From Syntrophaceae bacterium UBA1163 (lineage in GTDB: Bacteria; Desulfobacterota; BSN033; UBA1163): a stretch of 39,456 bases of DNA. Where the stretch lies: positions 1 through 39,456 of the forward strand of contig DBZJ01000233.1 of assembly GCA_002311635.1 (NCBI GenBank), read 5' to 3'. Below, in pieces: positions 7,786 through 15,419 of this stretch. The translations under genes were made by a program, and so were the position numbers. Position 1 is the first letter of the stretch, and every line of letters begins with the position of its first letter. The notes under the pieces are model-generated. The model did not search any database and was not told where the DNA came from. It worked only from the letters and a program-made list of their open reading frames with translations.

Positions 7786-8940
7786 ATGAGCTTCGTCTTC
7801 ATCGGAAAGAACGAGTCCAAGATTCGCCACAACATCCTCCGCGGTGTATACGAAGAAAATCTCTTTATGCTCTCTAAGGGCCGTCCAGCCTTATCCCGTC
7901 GGGGATCCTTCCCCTTAAAGAAAATTCTCTTGTCTGCGGTGCTCTGCGTCTTGGCGGTCCTGATCCATGGCCAATACACGGGCAGTTCGTTCGCGCCGGC
8001 GGAACCGACCGCGAATACGAGGATTCTCCTTGCTTCCCTTCCCGAGCCAGCAGGATCTACCGCGGATAGGAGTGTCCCCCCTGCACCCCATCCCACGGCG
8101 AACGTCTCAGCAGAGCCAACCCCGGATATGAAGGAATATCCTCTTCTTCCTATGCCAAGTGTTTCTTCGGAGGGCATAGCGAACACCTCCGAGTTCGTTG
8201 CCTTTCTGAACAATCGGAGTGGTTCCTTCAGCAGGATGCTCGGCCTGAAAATCAAGACGATCATGATCGATGCCGGCCATGGCGGGACTGACTCGGGCAG
8301 TATCGGAAAATTGGGTACCATGGAAAAGGATATCACCATCGATATCGCAAAGAGGTTGAAAACGCATCTCATCAAAAACGGCCGCTGCCGTGTGGTCATG
8401 ACGAGGCAGGACGACTCGTCTGTGCCCCTTGAAAAACGGGTTGTTCTTGCCCAGGAAGCGAAAGCAGACCTCTTCATCTCAATTCATCTCAATTACTTAC
8501 CGCGCAGACCCATTAATATTGTTGAAACCTATTATTTCGGACCTTCCGATGACGAAAAAACATTGAGGCTCGCGCAACAAGAAAACGAAGGATCAGAATA
8601 CGGGCTCAGCGATTTCAAGGAAGTCATGGAAAAGCTTGGCAAGACCATGAAGCTTCAGGAGTCTAAGAGGCTTGCAGAATCGATCCAGGCCAATCTGTTC
8701 CTGAACAGCAGGAAGCATAGCGAATACATACAAAACCGCGGCGTCAAGAGGGCACCATTTGTTGTCCTTCTCGGAGTGGACGTACCCGCCGTGCTGGCGG
8801 AGGTCTCCTGTCTCAGCAATCTCGAAGAGGAGGAGGAACTCAATTCTGAGAGTCACAGAGAAAACATTGCCGGGTATCTTGCAGCCGGCATTTTCGATTA
8901 TCTAGGTAAAGGAGCGCTTAGCCATGAAGCCAAAAGATGA
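7786..8940 (+). CDS. N-acetylmuramoyl-L-alanine amidase (Amidase_3)
   Basis: A 384-residue membrane-anchored or exported cell-wall hydrolase that cleaves the bond between N-acetylmuramic acid and L-alanine. A basic segment followed by a hydrophobic stretch (about 45-62, KKILLSAVLCVLAVLIHG) is a signal or anchor, followed by a Pro/Ala/Thr-rich linker. The catalytic domain (about 155-375) has MIDAGHGGTDSG with zinc ligand His165, Glu180 in MEKDITIDIA, and SIHLNYL with His234. Start uncertain: no good ribosome site precedes 7786, and Met28 (7867) would give a more usual distance to the hydrophobic segment. It overlaps the actin-like gene by 17 bp, implying co-expression. Confidence 0.88.
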   Translation: MSFVFIGKNESKIRHNILRGVYEENLFMLSKGRPALSRRGSFPLKKILLSAVLCVLAVLIHGQYTGSSFAPAEPTANTRILLASLPEPAGSTADRSVPPAPHPTANVSAEPTPDMKEYPLLPMPSVSSEGIANTSEFVAFLNNRSGSFSRMLGLKIKTIMIDAGHGGTDSGSIGKLGTMEKDITIDIAKRLKTHLIKNGRCRVVMTRQDDSSVPLEKRVVLAQEAKADLFISIHLNYLPRRPINIVETYYFGPSDDEKTLRLAQQENEGSEYGLSDFKEVMEKLGKTMKLQESKRLAESIQANLFLNSRKHSEYIQNRGVKRAPFVVLLGVDVPAVLAEVSCLSNLEEEEELNSESHRENIAGYLAAGIFDYLGKGALSHEAKR

Positions 8941-9952
8941 GCAGAAACAAGAGAACATCCTGTTTGTCGGCATCGATCTTGGAACATCACGAAGTGCGAT
9001 CTCTTCAAGTAACGGCAAGCGGGAATGGATCGAGAGCTACGTCGGCTGGCCGAAGGACTTTATCGCAGAGCAGGTCGTCGGCAAACCGGTACTCTTCGGA
9101 GCCGAAGCCCTGCAGCACCGGCTCTCCCTCGATTTCTGTAGGCCCCTTGAACGGGGCATCATCAAGGAGGGGATCGAAAGCAGCGAGAGGGCGGTCAAGG
9201 AAATCATCAGGCATCTTGTTCATCTTGCAAAGCCTGAGTCCGGCCAGAAGATCCATGCGGTGGTTGGGGTGCCCGCCGAATCGCTAAAAGTCAATAAGCT
9301 TGCCATCCGGAAGGCGGTTGCAGAATATGTGCATACCCTCATGGTGGTATCGGAACCCTTCGCGATTGCCTATGGGATGAATCTGCTGAACGACGCACTC
9401 ATCATCGACATCGGTGCCGGGACCGTCGATTTCTGCATCATGCATGGAACGATTCCCTCCGAGGAAGACCAGCGGACCATTCTCACGGCGGGCGACTATA
9501 TTGACGAACAGCTCTTCAATTACCTCATCGAGAAATATCCGAACTCAAAGTTCAACAAGAACATGGTCCGGCTGTTTAAGGAGAAGTTCAGTTTCGTGCG
9601 GGACATCCGTGAAGAGATTCGTGTAGAGCTCCCGGTGAACGGCAAACCGGTCATGCATGACATCAAGGATGAGATCCGACGGGCCTGCGAAAGTATGCTG
9701 CCGTCACTTGTCGAGACCACGACCGAGATGATCGCCCGGTTCGATCCCGAATTCCAGATGAAGATCAAGAACAACATCGTCCTTGCAGGTGGCGGGAGCC
9801 TCATCAGAGGGATTGCCGAGTACCTGCAGGATGCCTTGAAGGAATACGGCACCTGCAAGGTCACCCGTGTTGCAGACCCGCTCTTTGCGGGCGCGGACGG
9901 TGCGCTCAAGCTTGCCCAGGACATGCCTACCAAATATTGGGAAACACTTTGA
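8924..9952 (+). CDS. MamK-like bacterial actin
   Basis: A 342-residue actin/MreB-fold ATPase. Visible motifs are phosphate-1 GIDLGTS (16-22), phosphate-2 IIDIGAGTVDF (160-170) and the adenosine motif VLAGGGSLIRG (287-296). Beyond the generic fold it shares long patches with the magnetosome filament protein MamK: VVGVPA, VVSEPF-AYG, GTIPSEEDQ-T-AGDYIDE, KEKFSFV, and a C-terminus like PPQYW. These point to the MamK-like group and not MreB, ParM or DnaK. MamK forms cytoplasmic filaments that position organelles. No other magnetosome genes are visible, and MamK-like proteins also occur in non-magnetotactic bacteria. GGAG lies 10 nt before the ATG, inside the amidase gene. Confidence 0.82.
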   Translation: MKPKDEQKQENILFVGIDLGTSRSAISSSNGKREWIESYVGWPKDFIAEQVVGKPVLFGAEALQHRLSLDFCRPLERGIIKEGIESSERAVKEIIRHLVHLAKPESGQKIHAVVGVPAESLKVNKLAIRKAVAEYVHTLMVVSEPFAIAYGMNLLNDALIIDIGAGTVDFCIMHGTIPSEEDQRTILTAGDYIDEQLFNYLIEKYPNSKFNKNMVRLFKEKFSFVRDIREEIRVELPVNGKPVMHDIKDEIRRACESMLPSLVETTTEMIARFDPEFQMKIKNNIVLAGGGSLIRGIAEYLQDALKEYGTCKVTRVADPLFAGADGALKLAQDMPTKYWETL

Positions 9953-9956
9953 ACCC

Positions 9957-10169
9957 ATGCAGAACCACGCAATCATCGTCATCCTTATTATTGTCCTGGG
10001 ACTTATCCTCCTTATGGTCCGGAAGCCAAAGCTGTTTTTCAGCCTTATTGGCCTTGGTCTCTTGCTGGCAGGATTGGTCTACGTGATCCTGAGCATTTCG
10101 GGCTCAGGCTCGGAGCAGAAAAAGAAAATGATTCACGGAGAGGAAGAACAGTCTGATACAGACCGCTGA
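9957..10169 (+). CDS. Small membrane protein with two hydrophobic segments
   Basis: A 70-residue protein starting 4 bp after the actin stop. It has two hydrophobic helices (about 5-19, IIVILIIVLGLILLM, and 25-48) separated by a basic RKPK turn, then a charged hydrophilic tail (about 50-70). No family recognised. Tight spacing makes it the third member of the amidase/actin unit; a membrane anchor or adaptor for the filament is possible but only an inference. Confidence 0.65.
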   Translation: MQNHAIIVILIIVLGLILLMVRKPKLFFSLIGLGLLLAGLVYVILSISGSGSEQKKKMIHGEEEQSDTDR

Positions 10170-10668
10170 TTGCCCTCGGGGTTGATTTTCCTCCTGTCCC
10201 GTGTCAGGTCTGGTCGCGTTTCGCTCGCTTCGCGCCTTTATTTTCGCACGGAAGATTCTGCCTCCGCGACTCCCTTCTCTTTCTCAATTGTTTTAGAACC
10301 CTCTTCCGCTTGATGTTTGGATCCATTCACCCTGTTACGCCCCCGTGTTTTGCCCTGTATCCCGCGAAACGCGGGACAGTGCAGGGCTTTGCAGTCCCGC
10401 CCTAAGGTGGGATTAGGTCCCAGAATAATTCCGGCGGGGTTCGACCCACTGCGCCCGCGCTTGGGCGGCGAGTGCCTCGCCCGGTTTCGAGTCGCAACGG
10501 CTGGAATTTCTAACAGGGTTCACCTGGGCTGTTGTCCAAAAAATACAGTTTTTCTCACCACAAAATAGGGGATTCACCTTATTTACCTGTTAAGTCATTC
10601 TTGGTAATCTGACCATAAGTGGTCGTATACCCTTAATTTTAGAACTATCACCAAGGAGGTGAGAGAAA
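10170..10668. other. Long non-coding region with a chain of hairpins
   Basis: These 500 bp hold no credible gene. The middle (10355-10481) is GC-rich and folds into consecutive short perfect hairpins: 10355-10379 (CTGT..CCCGCG AAA CGCGGG..ACAG), 10395-10412 (TCCCGCC CTAA GGTGGGA), and the mutually exclusive 10452-10467 and 10467-10481 (GGCGAG TGC CTCGCC). An unnamed structured RNA, an attenuator or a decayed repetitive element are all possible. Confidence 0.5.
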
Positions 10669-10842
10669 ATGATTCAGGTTTGTTATTACAAAGGGTGCGG
10701 GGTGGTTTATGGCGAAAAAGAGCCTCTATCCGATAAGCGAAGGACGCATGGTCTGTGCCCCAAGCACCTCAAGATCTCTCTAAAAGATTTAAAAGCGGAA
10801 ATGAAAAAACCGATCCACAGAGGAGGTTTTTCAAGAAATTGA
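10669..10842 (+). CDS. Small putative zinc-binding protein (57 aa)
   Basis: A 57-residue basic protein preceded by an excellent ribosome site (AAGGAGG, 9 nt before the ATG). It carries a possible zinc knuckle, C-YYKG-C-G near the N-terminus and LCPKH about 20 residues later, as in small bacterial proteins of the form CxxxGC...GxCPxH. Function unknown. Its 3' end overlaps, in another frame, a remnant of a response regulator, so its last residues may be secondary to a rearrangement. Confidence 0.55.
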   Translation: MIQVCYYKGCGVVYGEKEPLSDKRRTHGLCPKHLKISLKDLKAEMKKPIHRGGFSRN

Positions 10843-10927
10843 AAGTTCACAATCTGATCTCAGTTTGATGGACGTTGAATTACCGGGAGAAAATAGCCTT
10901 GAGTTGACTGAAAAAATAGAACCTTAA
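10805..10927 (+). pseudogene. Response-regulator receiver-domain remnant
   Basis: In one frame the text reads EEVFQEIESSQSDLSLMDVE then LPGENSLELTEKIEP and a stop. This matches the phospho-acceptor segment of a REC domain (consensus ..P-DLILMD--LPG-NGLELT--I), with the Asp of LMD as the phosphorylation site. Nothing of the rest of the domain is found on either side, and an upstream stop at 10802 closes the frame. I read it as a gene fragment. Confidence 0.5.
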
Positions 10928-11161
10928 CATCCGAACATCTTGCAGTGCCACTCGCCATGCAAGAGGGCGTCTGGCAGTGCCTTCAGAGTAAAGGGAAATC
11001 CCGCCTATCGTAAAGATGCTGCCTGCCCGACCCCAAAGCCCTTTCTTTCCTTCTCACTCCTCACACCTTCATCCTGTATTGACTTTTCAATGGAGATAAA
11101 TTATTTCTCAAAGAGCTTTGGAAATCGTATCAACCAATCAGAAAGAAAGGGGAAAAACAAT

Positions 11162-11728
11162 ATGAAGGTTGTTGCGTTTAATGGTAGCCCAAGAAAGGAT
11201 GGCAATACGACCATCCTCATCAACCATGTCTTCCGTGAGCTTGAAAAAGAAGGCGTTGAAACAGAATTGGTACAGCTCTCAGGAAAGAAAATTCATGGTT
11301 GCATTGCGTGTTATAAGTGTTTTGAAAATAAGGATCAGCGCTGCGCCGTGAAGGATGACGTTGCAAATGAGTGCATAGAGAAGATGATCAAGGCGGAGGG
11401 GATTATTTTAGGTTCCCCTGTCTATTTTACCGATGTGACAGCCGAAATGAAGGCGCTTATGGATCGTGCTGGTTTTGTATCTATGGCCAATGGCGGGATG
11501 TATAAGAACAAGGTGGGTGCTACTGTGGTTGCGGTGCGTCGTTCCGGCGCGATACACACTCTTGACACCATGAATCATTTTTTTCTTGCTGGGCAAATGA
11601 TCGTGGTTGGTCGAGGTATTGGTGTTGGCAGGGATAAGGGGGAAGTAGAAAAGGACGAAGAAGGGTTGCAGGCCGTAAAAGCGCTTGGACAGAGGATGGC
11701 TTGGTTGCTTAAGAAACTACGGGGTTAA
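11162..11728 (+). CDS. NADPH-dependent FMN reductase-like iron-sulfur flavoprotein
   Basis: A 188-residue flavodoxin-fold protein. It begins VVAFNGSPRKDGNT, the FMN phosphate-binding loop of this family, continues with a cysteine group GCIACYKC...RCAVKDD (about 42-60) as in iron-sulfur flavoproteins, and has GSPVYFTDVTAEMKALMDR, the second flavin-contacting segment. AAAGGGG precedes the ATG at 11162; the open frame extends upstream to 10940, but that part looks non-coding. It probably shuttles electrons from NAD(P)H or ferredoxin to an unknown acceptor. Confidence 0.85.
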   Translation: MKVVAFNGSPRKDGNTTILINHVFRELEKEGVETELVQLSGKKIHGCIACYKCFENKDQRCAVKDDVANECIEKMIKAEGIILGSPVYFTDVTAEMKALMDRAGFVSMANGGMYKNKVGATVVAVRRSGAIHTLDTMNHFFLAGQMIVVGRGIGVGRDKGEVEKDEEGLQAVKALGQRMAWLLKKLRG

Positions 11729-11847
11729 GCTGAATATTTTACTCATAGACTAAGAATCAACATTTTTTTCTCATCCCTGGTCGGTAGGGAGAGAATTTTC
11801 TCCAGTTTCCGTTTCATCCGCCTGCGCAGAAGACCAGAGCCAGCGTT

Positions 11848-11878
11848 CCAGGGCAGGGCTGAAAAAGCCCTGCCCTGG
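11848..11878. repeat. Perfect 13-bp inverted repeat between convergent genes
   Basis: CCAGGGCAGGGCT (11848-11860) is exactly complementary to AGCCCTGCCCTGG (11866-11878) around a 5-nt GAAAA loop. It lies 10 bp from the lipoprotein stop and about 120 bp past the flavoprotein stop, so it could end transcripts from both sides. No T-run follows on either strand, so it would be an atypical terminator. Confidence 0.55.
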
Positions 11879-11887
11879 GCTTGACGG

Positions 11888-12136
11888 TCAAGAGCGACCT
11901 CTCCCACCGTGACCCCCACCAAGATGGCCACTAAAGTGATGATCAAGGTGGCCCCCATGATGGAAATGATGAAAGCCATCAGAATCATGATGGAACGAAA
12001 AGTAGCCATACGGGTAGTACCCATAGTCATAATAATATGGATAATCGGGATACCCATAGGTGGCGTACCCTACACAACCCGATAATGCCAATGCGAACAG
12101 AAGCATCAATACCGTGAACATTAATTTAGTCTTCAT
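11888..12136 (-). CDS. Small lipoprotein rich in His, Tyr and Gly
   Basis: An 82-residue exported lipoprotein. A basic N-terminus, a hydrophobic core and the lipobox LALSGC place the lipidated Cys at residue 21. The mature part is a Tyr/Pro/Gly block (about 23-46, YGYPDYPYYYDYGYYPYGY) followed by a His-rich block (FHHDSDGFHHFHHGGHLDHH). Such histidine clusters suggest metal binding at the outer envelope. No family recognised. ATG at 12136 is preceded by AAAGGATGTGA. Confidence 0.65.
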   Translation of the reverse strand: MKTKLMFTVLMLLFALALSGCVGYATYGYPDYPYYYDYGYYPYGYFSFHHDSDGFHHFHHGGHLDHHFSGHLGGGHGGRGRS

Positions 12137-12218
12137 AGCATCACATCCTTTCTATTGCCTTTCACTTTCGTTGTCATAAAGGACCTGATACCATCTATCC
12201 TACCTCTGACTAATAGAA

Positions 12219-12261
12219 GTTTAAAACATTTGTTTGATAAATTCAAACATTTGTTTTAAAC
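12219..12261. promoter_or_regulatory. Operator-like 43-bp palindrome with tandem AAAC-N4-GTTT
   Basis: GTTTAAAACATTTGTTTGA (12219-12237) and TCAAACATTTGTTTTAAAC (12243-12261) form a 19-bp inverted repeat with two mismatches and a 5-bp centre. It contains two copies of AAACATTTGTTT, 21 bp apart, about two helical turns on the same DNA face. It lies between the divergent lipoprotein (-) and acyl-CoA synthetase (+) genes. The AAAC-N4-GTTT unit resembles the site of PsrA-type TetR fatty-acid regulators. Confidence 0.55.
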
Positions 12262-12406
12262 TTTACCCAAATTGTTGATCGTTGGCCTCTCCGATCCCCA
12301 GAGAAAGGGGAGCGGGCTCGACAAGGCTATTGACCGTGCCTCCCTTATGGGATAAAGAATAGAAGGGCGTCATTTTTCGACGTGGATGTTTCGAGGGAAG
12401 AATCTT

Positions 12407-13873
12407 ATGTCGGTCGATAACCTCCGGAATTTTTTTGAACCGAAAGGCATCGTCATTGTAGGAGCGCGAAGGTCTTTTGGCTTCGGGTACGGCATTCCCC
12501 CTTTTTTGCAGAACCACGGCTGGGGAAATCGTCTCCATCTTGTCAATCCTGCGGGAGGGGAGCTGCACGGCCAGAATGTTTACAAACGAGTTCAGGATGT
12601 CCTCGAACCTCTTGATCTGGCCATCGTGATCGTTCCCGCTGAGGCCGTTCCCGGTGTGATGGAGGAGATTGGAGAGCGAGGGATCAAACACACCATCATC
12701 GAGACCGCCGGTTTTGCTGAAACGGGTGAGAGCGGTTTGGCGTTACAAGAGAAGGTGAAAACTATTGCCATGGGATATGGGATGCGAGTCATCGGGCCGA
12801 ACTGCGTGGGCGTCGTCAACACGGAAAATAGATTTGCCTCAGTGGAATTGATTGAGGAGGCTCTTACTCCGGGACCTGTCTCGATCATTGCGCAGAGCGG
12901 GGTTTTCGGCAATATCCTGCTCGATCATCTCCCCCAGCACGGTCTTTTCATTTCAAAAGCGGTCACTCTGGGCAACCGCCTTGACGTCGATGAATCGGAG
13001 TTACTGGAATATTTGGACGAAGACCGCTTCACGCGAGTCATCATGGTCTATCTCGAAGGGGCTGCAAATGGCCCTCGTTTAGTGAAGTCCCTTGTCAAGG
13101 TGACTCAGCATAAGCCCGTTGTGATATTAAAGAGCGGCAGGACTCAAACCGGCAAACAGGCAACGGCCTCGCATACCGGTTCCCTGTCAGGACAGGATCA
13201 TATCTACGATGCCGCATTCGCTCAGGCCGGGGCGATTCGAGCAGATACCCTTTCCGGGCTGATCGATGCGGTTCGAGTATTTGCTACCCAGCCTTTGCCC
13301 AAAGGCAATCGCCTTGGCATTATCACGACAAGCGGAAGCCTGGGAGCCTTGGCAACGGATGTGGCCGTGTCCGGCGGACTCACCATGCCTCCCCTTTCCC
13401 CTTTCACAGTGAATCAGGCTCGAGACATTGCGCCGGACTGGATGAACGTCAGAAACCCCCTTGATCTTGGTCCCTCGCAGAAGTTCAACCGGCTATTGCC
13501 GATGTTACTGGCCGATTCAGAAATTGATATGGTCCTTGCGATTATTGTCCTCCCCTACGTGGCTGTCAAGAATCTCAAGAGCGCCGGAGTCACCGCAAGA
13601 GATTTGTTCGGGGACATCGCATCGGTACGCAAGCAACATCCGGAAAAACCTCTGGTCGGTGTGGTCATCGGCCACCCTGAGTTTGTAGAGGATATCGCCT
13701 CCCTTTGCGGCCCGTCCATACCCATTTTCGCTTCGCCGGAACCGGCGGCAAAGGCCCTCGCGACCTTATGGCGTTACTCGAGAACGCATGATTATCGAAT
13801 GCAAAAGAATCGGAAATGCCAAAGTAGCTTTGATGATCAAAGAATTTCAGAAGACACCTCTCTCGTAGGATGA
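12407..13873 (+). CDS. ADP-forming acyl-CoA synthetase alpha subunit (orphan)
   Basis: A 488-residue paralogue of the alpha subunit at 2060-3571. Present are the N-terminal CoA-binding domain (EPKGIVIVGARRSFGFG), ETAGFAETGESG, GPNCVGVVNT, AQSGVFGN, and the phosphohistidine motif ASHTGSLSG. I start it at 12407, which has GAGGGAAG upstream, and not at the ATG at 12386. No beta (ATP-grasp) subunit is adjacent, so it must pair with a subunit elsewhere, perhaps the beta at 3568, or act as a CoA-binding protein. A terminator hairpin follows. The palindromic operator 150 bp upstream suggests substrate-responsive control. Confidence 0.87.
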   Translation: MSVDNLRNFFEPKGIVIVGARRSFGFGYGIPPFLQNHGWGNRLHLVNPAGGELHGQNVYKRVQDVLEPLDLAIVIVPAEAVPGVMEEIGERGIKHTIIETAGFAETGESGLALQEKVKTIAMGYGMRVIGPNCVGVVNTENRFASVELIEEALTPGPVSIIAQSGVFGNILLDHLPQHGLFISKAVTLGNRLDVDESELLEYLDEDRFTRVIMVYLEGAANGPRLVKSLVKVTQHKPVVILKSGRTQTGKQATASHTGSLSGQDHIYDAAFAQAGAIRADTLSGLIDAVRVFATQPLPKGNRLGIITTSGSLGALATDVAVSGGLTMPPLSPFTVNQARDIAPDWMNVRNPLDLGPSQKFNRLLPMLLADSEIDMVLAIIVLPYVAVKNLKSAGVTARDLFGDIASVRKQHPEKPLVGVVIGHPEFVEDIASLCGPSIPIFASPEPAAKALATLWRYSRTHDYRMQKNRKCQSSFDDQRISEDTSLVG

Positions 13874-13936
13874 GAAAGGTGAAGAGAAGTAACTGCTTTT
13901 GTCTTCTCGGACGAAGATCGAAAAGGTTTGCTGACA

Positions 13937-13970
13937 GGGGTTGTCAATTACGGACAACCCCTTCTCTTCA
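13937..13970 (+). terminator. Rho-independent terminator after the acyl-CoA synthetase
   Basis: A 9-bp perfect stem, GGGGTTGTC (13937-13945) with GACAACCCC (13953-13961), has a 7-nt loop and is followed by the pyrimidine-rich TTCTCTTCATTTTT. It lies 64 bp after the synthetase stop and between convergent genes. Confidence 0.7.
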
Positions 13971-13987
13971 TTTTTCCCGACTATTTT

Positions 13988-14188
13988 TCAGCTGATTATT
14001 TTTACGTTGGTGGCCTGGGGACCTTTGGGGCCCTGGGTCACTTCAAATTCAACTTCATCACCCTCTTTCAGGGATTTGAAGCCCTCGCCTTGAATAGCCG
14101 AGTGGTGTACAAACACGTCCTTCTGGCCCTCCACTTCGATAAACCCAAAACCCTTTCGATCGTTGAACCATTTCACTCTTCCTGTCAT
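13988..14188 (-). CDS. Cold-shock domain protein
   Basis: A 66-residue CspA-family protein, a single OB-fold that binds single-stranded RNA or DNA. RNP1 (KGFGFIEV) and RNP2 (VFVHHSAI) are intact, and the usual VKWFND start and GPQATNV end are present. Length is typical. A strong AACGGAGG precedes the ATG, and about 210 bp without other genes lies upstream, room for the long leader usual in this family. It is monocistronic. Confidence 0.95.
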   Translation of the reverse strand: MTGRVKWFNDRKGFGFIEVEGQKDVFVHHSAIQGEGFKSLKEGDEVEFEVTQGPKGPQATNVKIIS

Positions 14189-14400
14189 TGGAACCTCCGT
14201 TAATTAAAACCGAAATTAGCTCTGATTATCGCCCACGGAACCTTGGAAATGCAAGGATTTTTTTCTCCTCGGATGCCTCGGGGCAGAGTTTGCCGGGAAA
14301 ACCAACAGACGCTTCCCTCTTCAGTCTAAAATTAATCATTCCTTTTGGCCAAGACAAGGTTTAGAAAAAAGCAGGCGAGAAATCCTGAGCTATCTGCCTG

Positions 14401-15411
14401 TTACAAAGGGAAATGACAGGCGACCTGATGGCTGCCGCCAATATCCTCCAATTGGGGCTCGGTGCTCGGATCGATACAGATCGCCGGTCTTCCGCTGGAC
14501 TCGTACACCGGACACCTCGGGGCGAAACGGCAGCCGGAGACCGGTCGCTCGAAATCGAATACGCCCCACCGATCCGCCTGAACGCTCTTCGCCTTCTGTG
14601 GGTTCTCTTTGTTCTGTTTCTCTACCAGCGAAGACCAGAGGATATGAGTATAGGGATGCATCGCTCTGCTCGCGATCCGGTCGGAGAGCCCTATCTCAAC
14701 GATCTTGCCCAGATACATCACGGCCACCTTGTGGCTGATCAGTTCCACCACCGGAAGGTCGTGGGAGATGAAGAGGTACGAGAGCCCAAGGCGCTTCTGA
14801 AGGTCTCGGAGCAGGTTTACGATCTGAGCCTGGATGGATACGTCAAGGGCGCTCGTGGGTTCGTCTGCAACAATGAATTTCGCGCCGACTGAGAGCACCC
14901 TGGCCACGCCGACCCGCCGTTTTTCGCCACCCGAAAGCTCGTGTGGGAAGTTGGACAGCTTGCTTTTCTTGAGGCTCACCTGCTCGAGTAGATCGCTGAT
15001 ACGCTTTCCTGCCTCGGCACCATCAATCTTATGATGCACGGTGATCGCTTCAGAAAGAATATCGCGGATGCGCATCTTGGGATTGAGCGCTGCATCCAGG
15101 TCCTGAAAGATCATCTGCATCTGGCCCCGCAGCCGTCTAAGCTCATCGGTCGGGATGCTGGTGATATCCTTTCCGTCAAAGAGGATCTTGCCGGATGTTG
15201 GTTTTTCGAGCCGCAGGATGGTCCTGCCAACGGTTGTCTTGCCGCAGCCGGATTCGCCCACCAGCCCAACGGTCTCGTTCTCCTTGATGTAGAAGCTCAC
15301 CCCATCTACTGCGGGGATGGACGGATGCCTTTCCCCGAGGGAGTGGAAAAGCCCCTTCCGGTCCGTAAAGTGTTTTTTAAGGTCCATGACTTCGAGGATT
15401 GTCTTCGGCAT
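14401..15411 (-). CDS. Peptide/nickel ABC transporter ATPase, DppF/OppF type
   Basis: A 336-residue cytoplasmic ATPase of a dipeptide/oligopeptide or nickel importer. Walker A GESGCGKTT, Q-loop FQDLDAAL, signature LSGGEKRRVG, Walker B FIVADEPTSALD and switch His in FISHDLP are all intact. The C-terminal oligopeptide-type extension GCRFAPRCPVYES carries the cysteines that mark this subfamily. Eight bp separate it from dppD. The transporter's permease and binding-protein genes are missing here apart from a dppC fragment, so function depends on copies elsewhere. Confidence 0.92.
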   Translation of the reverse strand: MPKTILEVMDLKKHFTDRKGLFHSLGERHPSIPAVDGVSFYIKENETVGLVGESGCGKTTVGRTILRLEKPTSGKILFDGKDITSIPTDELRRLRGQMQMIFQDLDAALNPKMRIRDILSEAITVHHKIDGAEAGKRISDLLEQVSLKKSKLSNFPHELSGGEKRRVGVARVLSVGAKFIVADEPTSALDVSIQAQIVNLLRDLQKRLGLSYLFISHDLPVVELISHKVAVMYLGKIVEIGLSDRIASRAMHPYTHILWSSLVEKQNKENPQKAKSVQADRWGVFDFERPVSGCRFAPRCPVYESSGRPAICIDPSTEPQLEDIGGSHQVACHFPL

Positions 15412-15419
15412 AAGAACCT

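Noticed and set aside
8924..10169. Magnetosome island
   Set aside because: Only the MamK-like gene is present; no mamA, mamB, mamM, mamQ or mad genes are nearby, so magnetosome formation is not supported.
10381..10460. Possible tRNA because of a GGGGTTCGACCC segment
   Set aside because: No acceptor or anticodon arms can be formed around it, and the T-arm-like stem is only 3 bp.
11743..12057. 104-codon minus-strand frame rich in Ile and Met
   Set aside because: Alternative frame of the His-rich lipoprotein gene, which has a proper lipobox and ribosome site; the Ile/Met runs come from the His/Tyr codons read out of frame.
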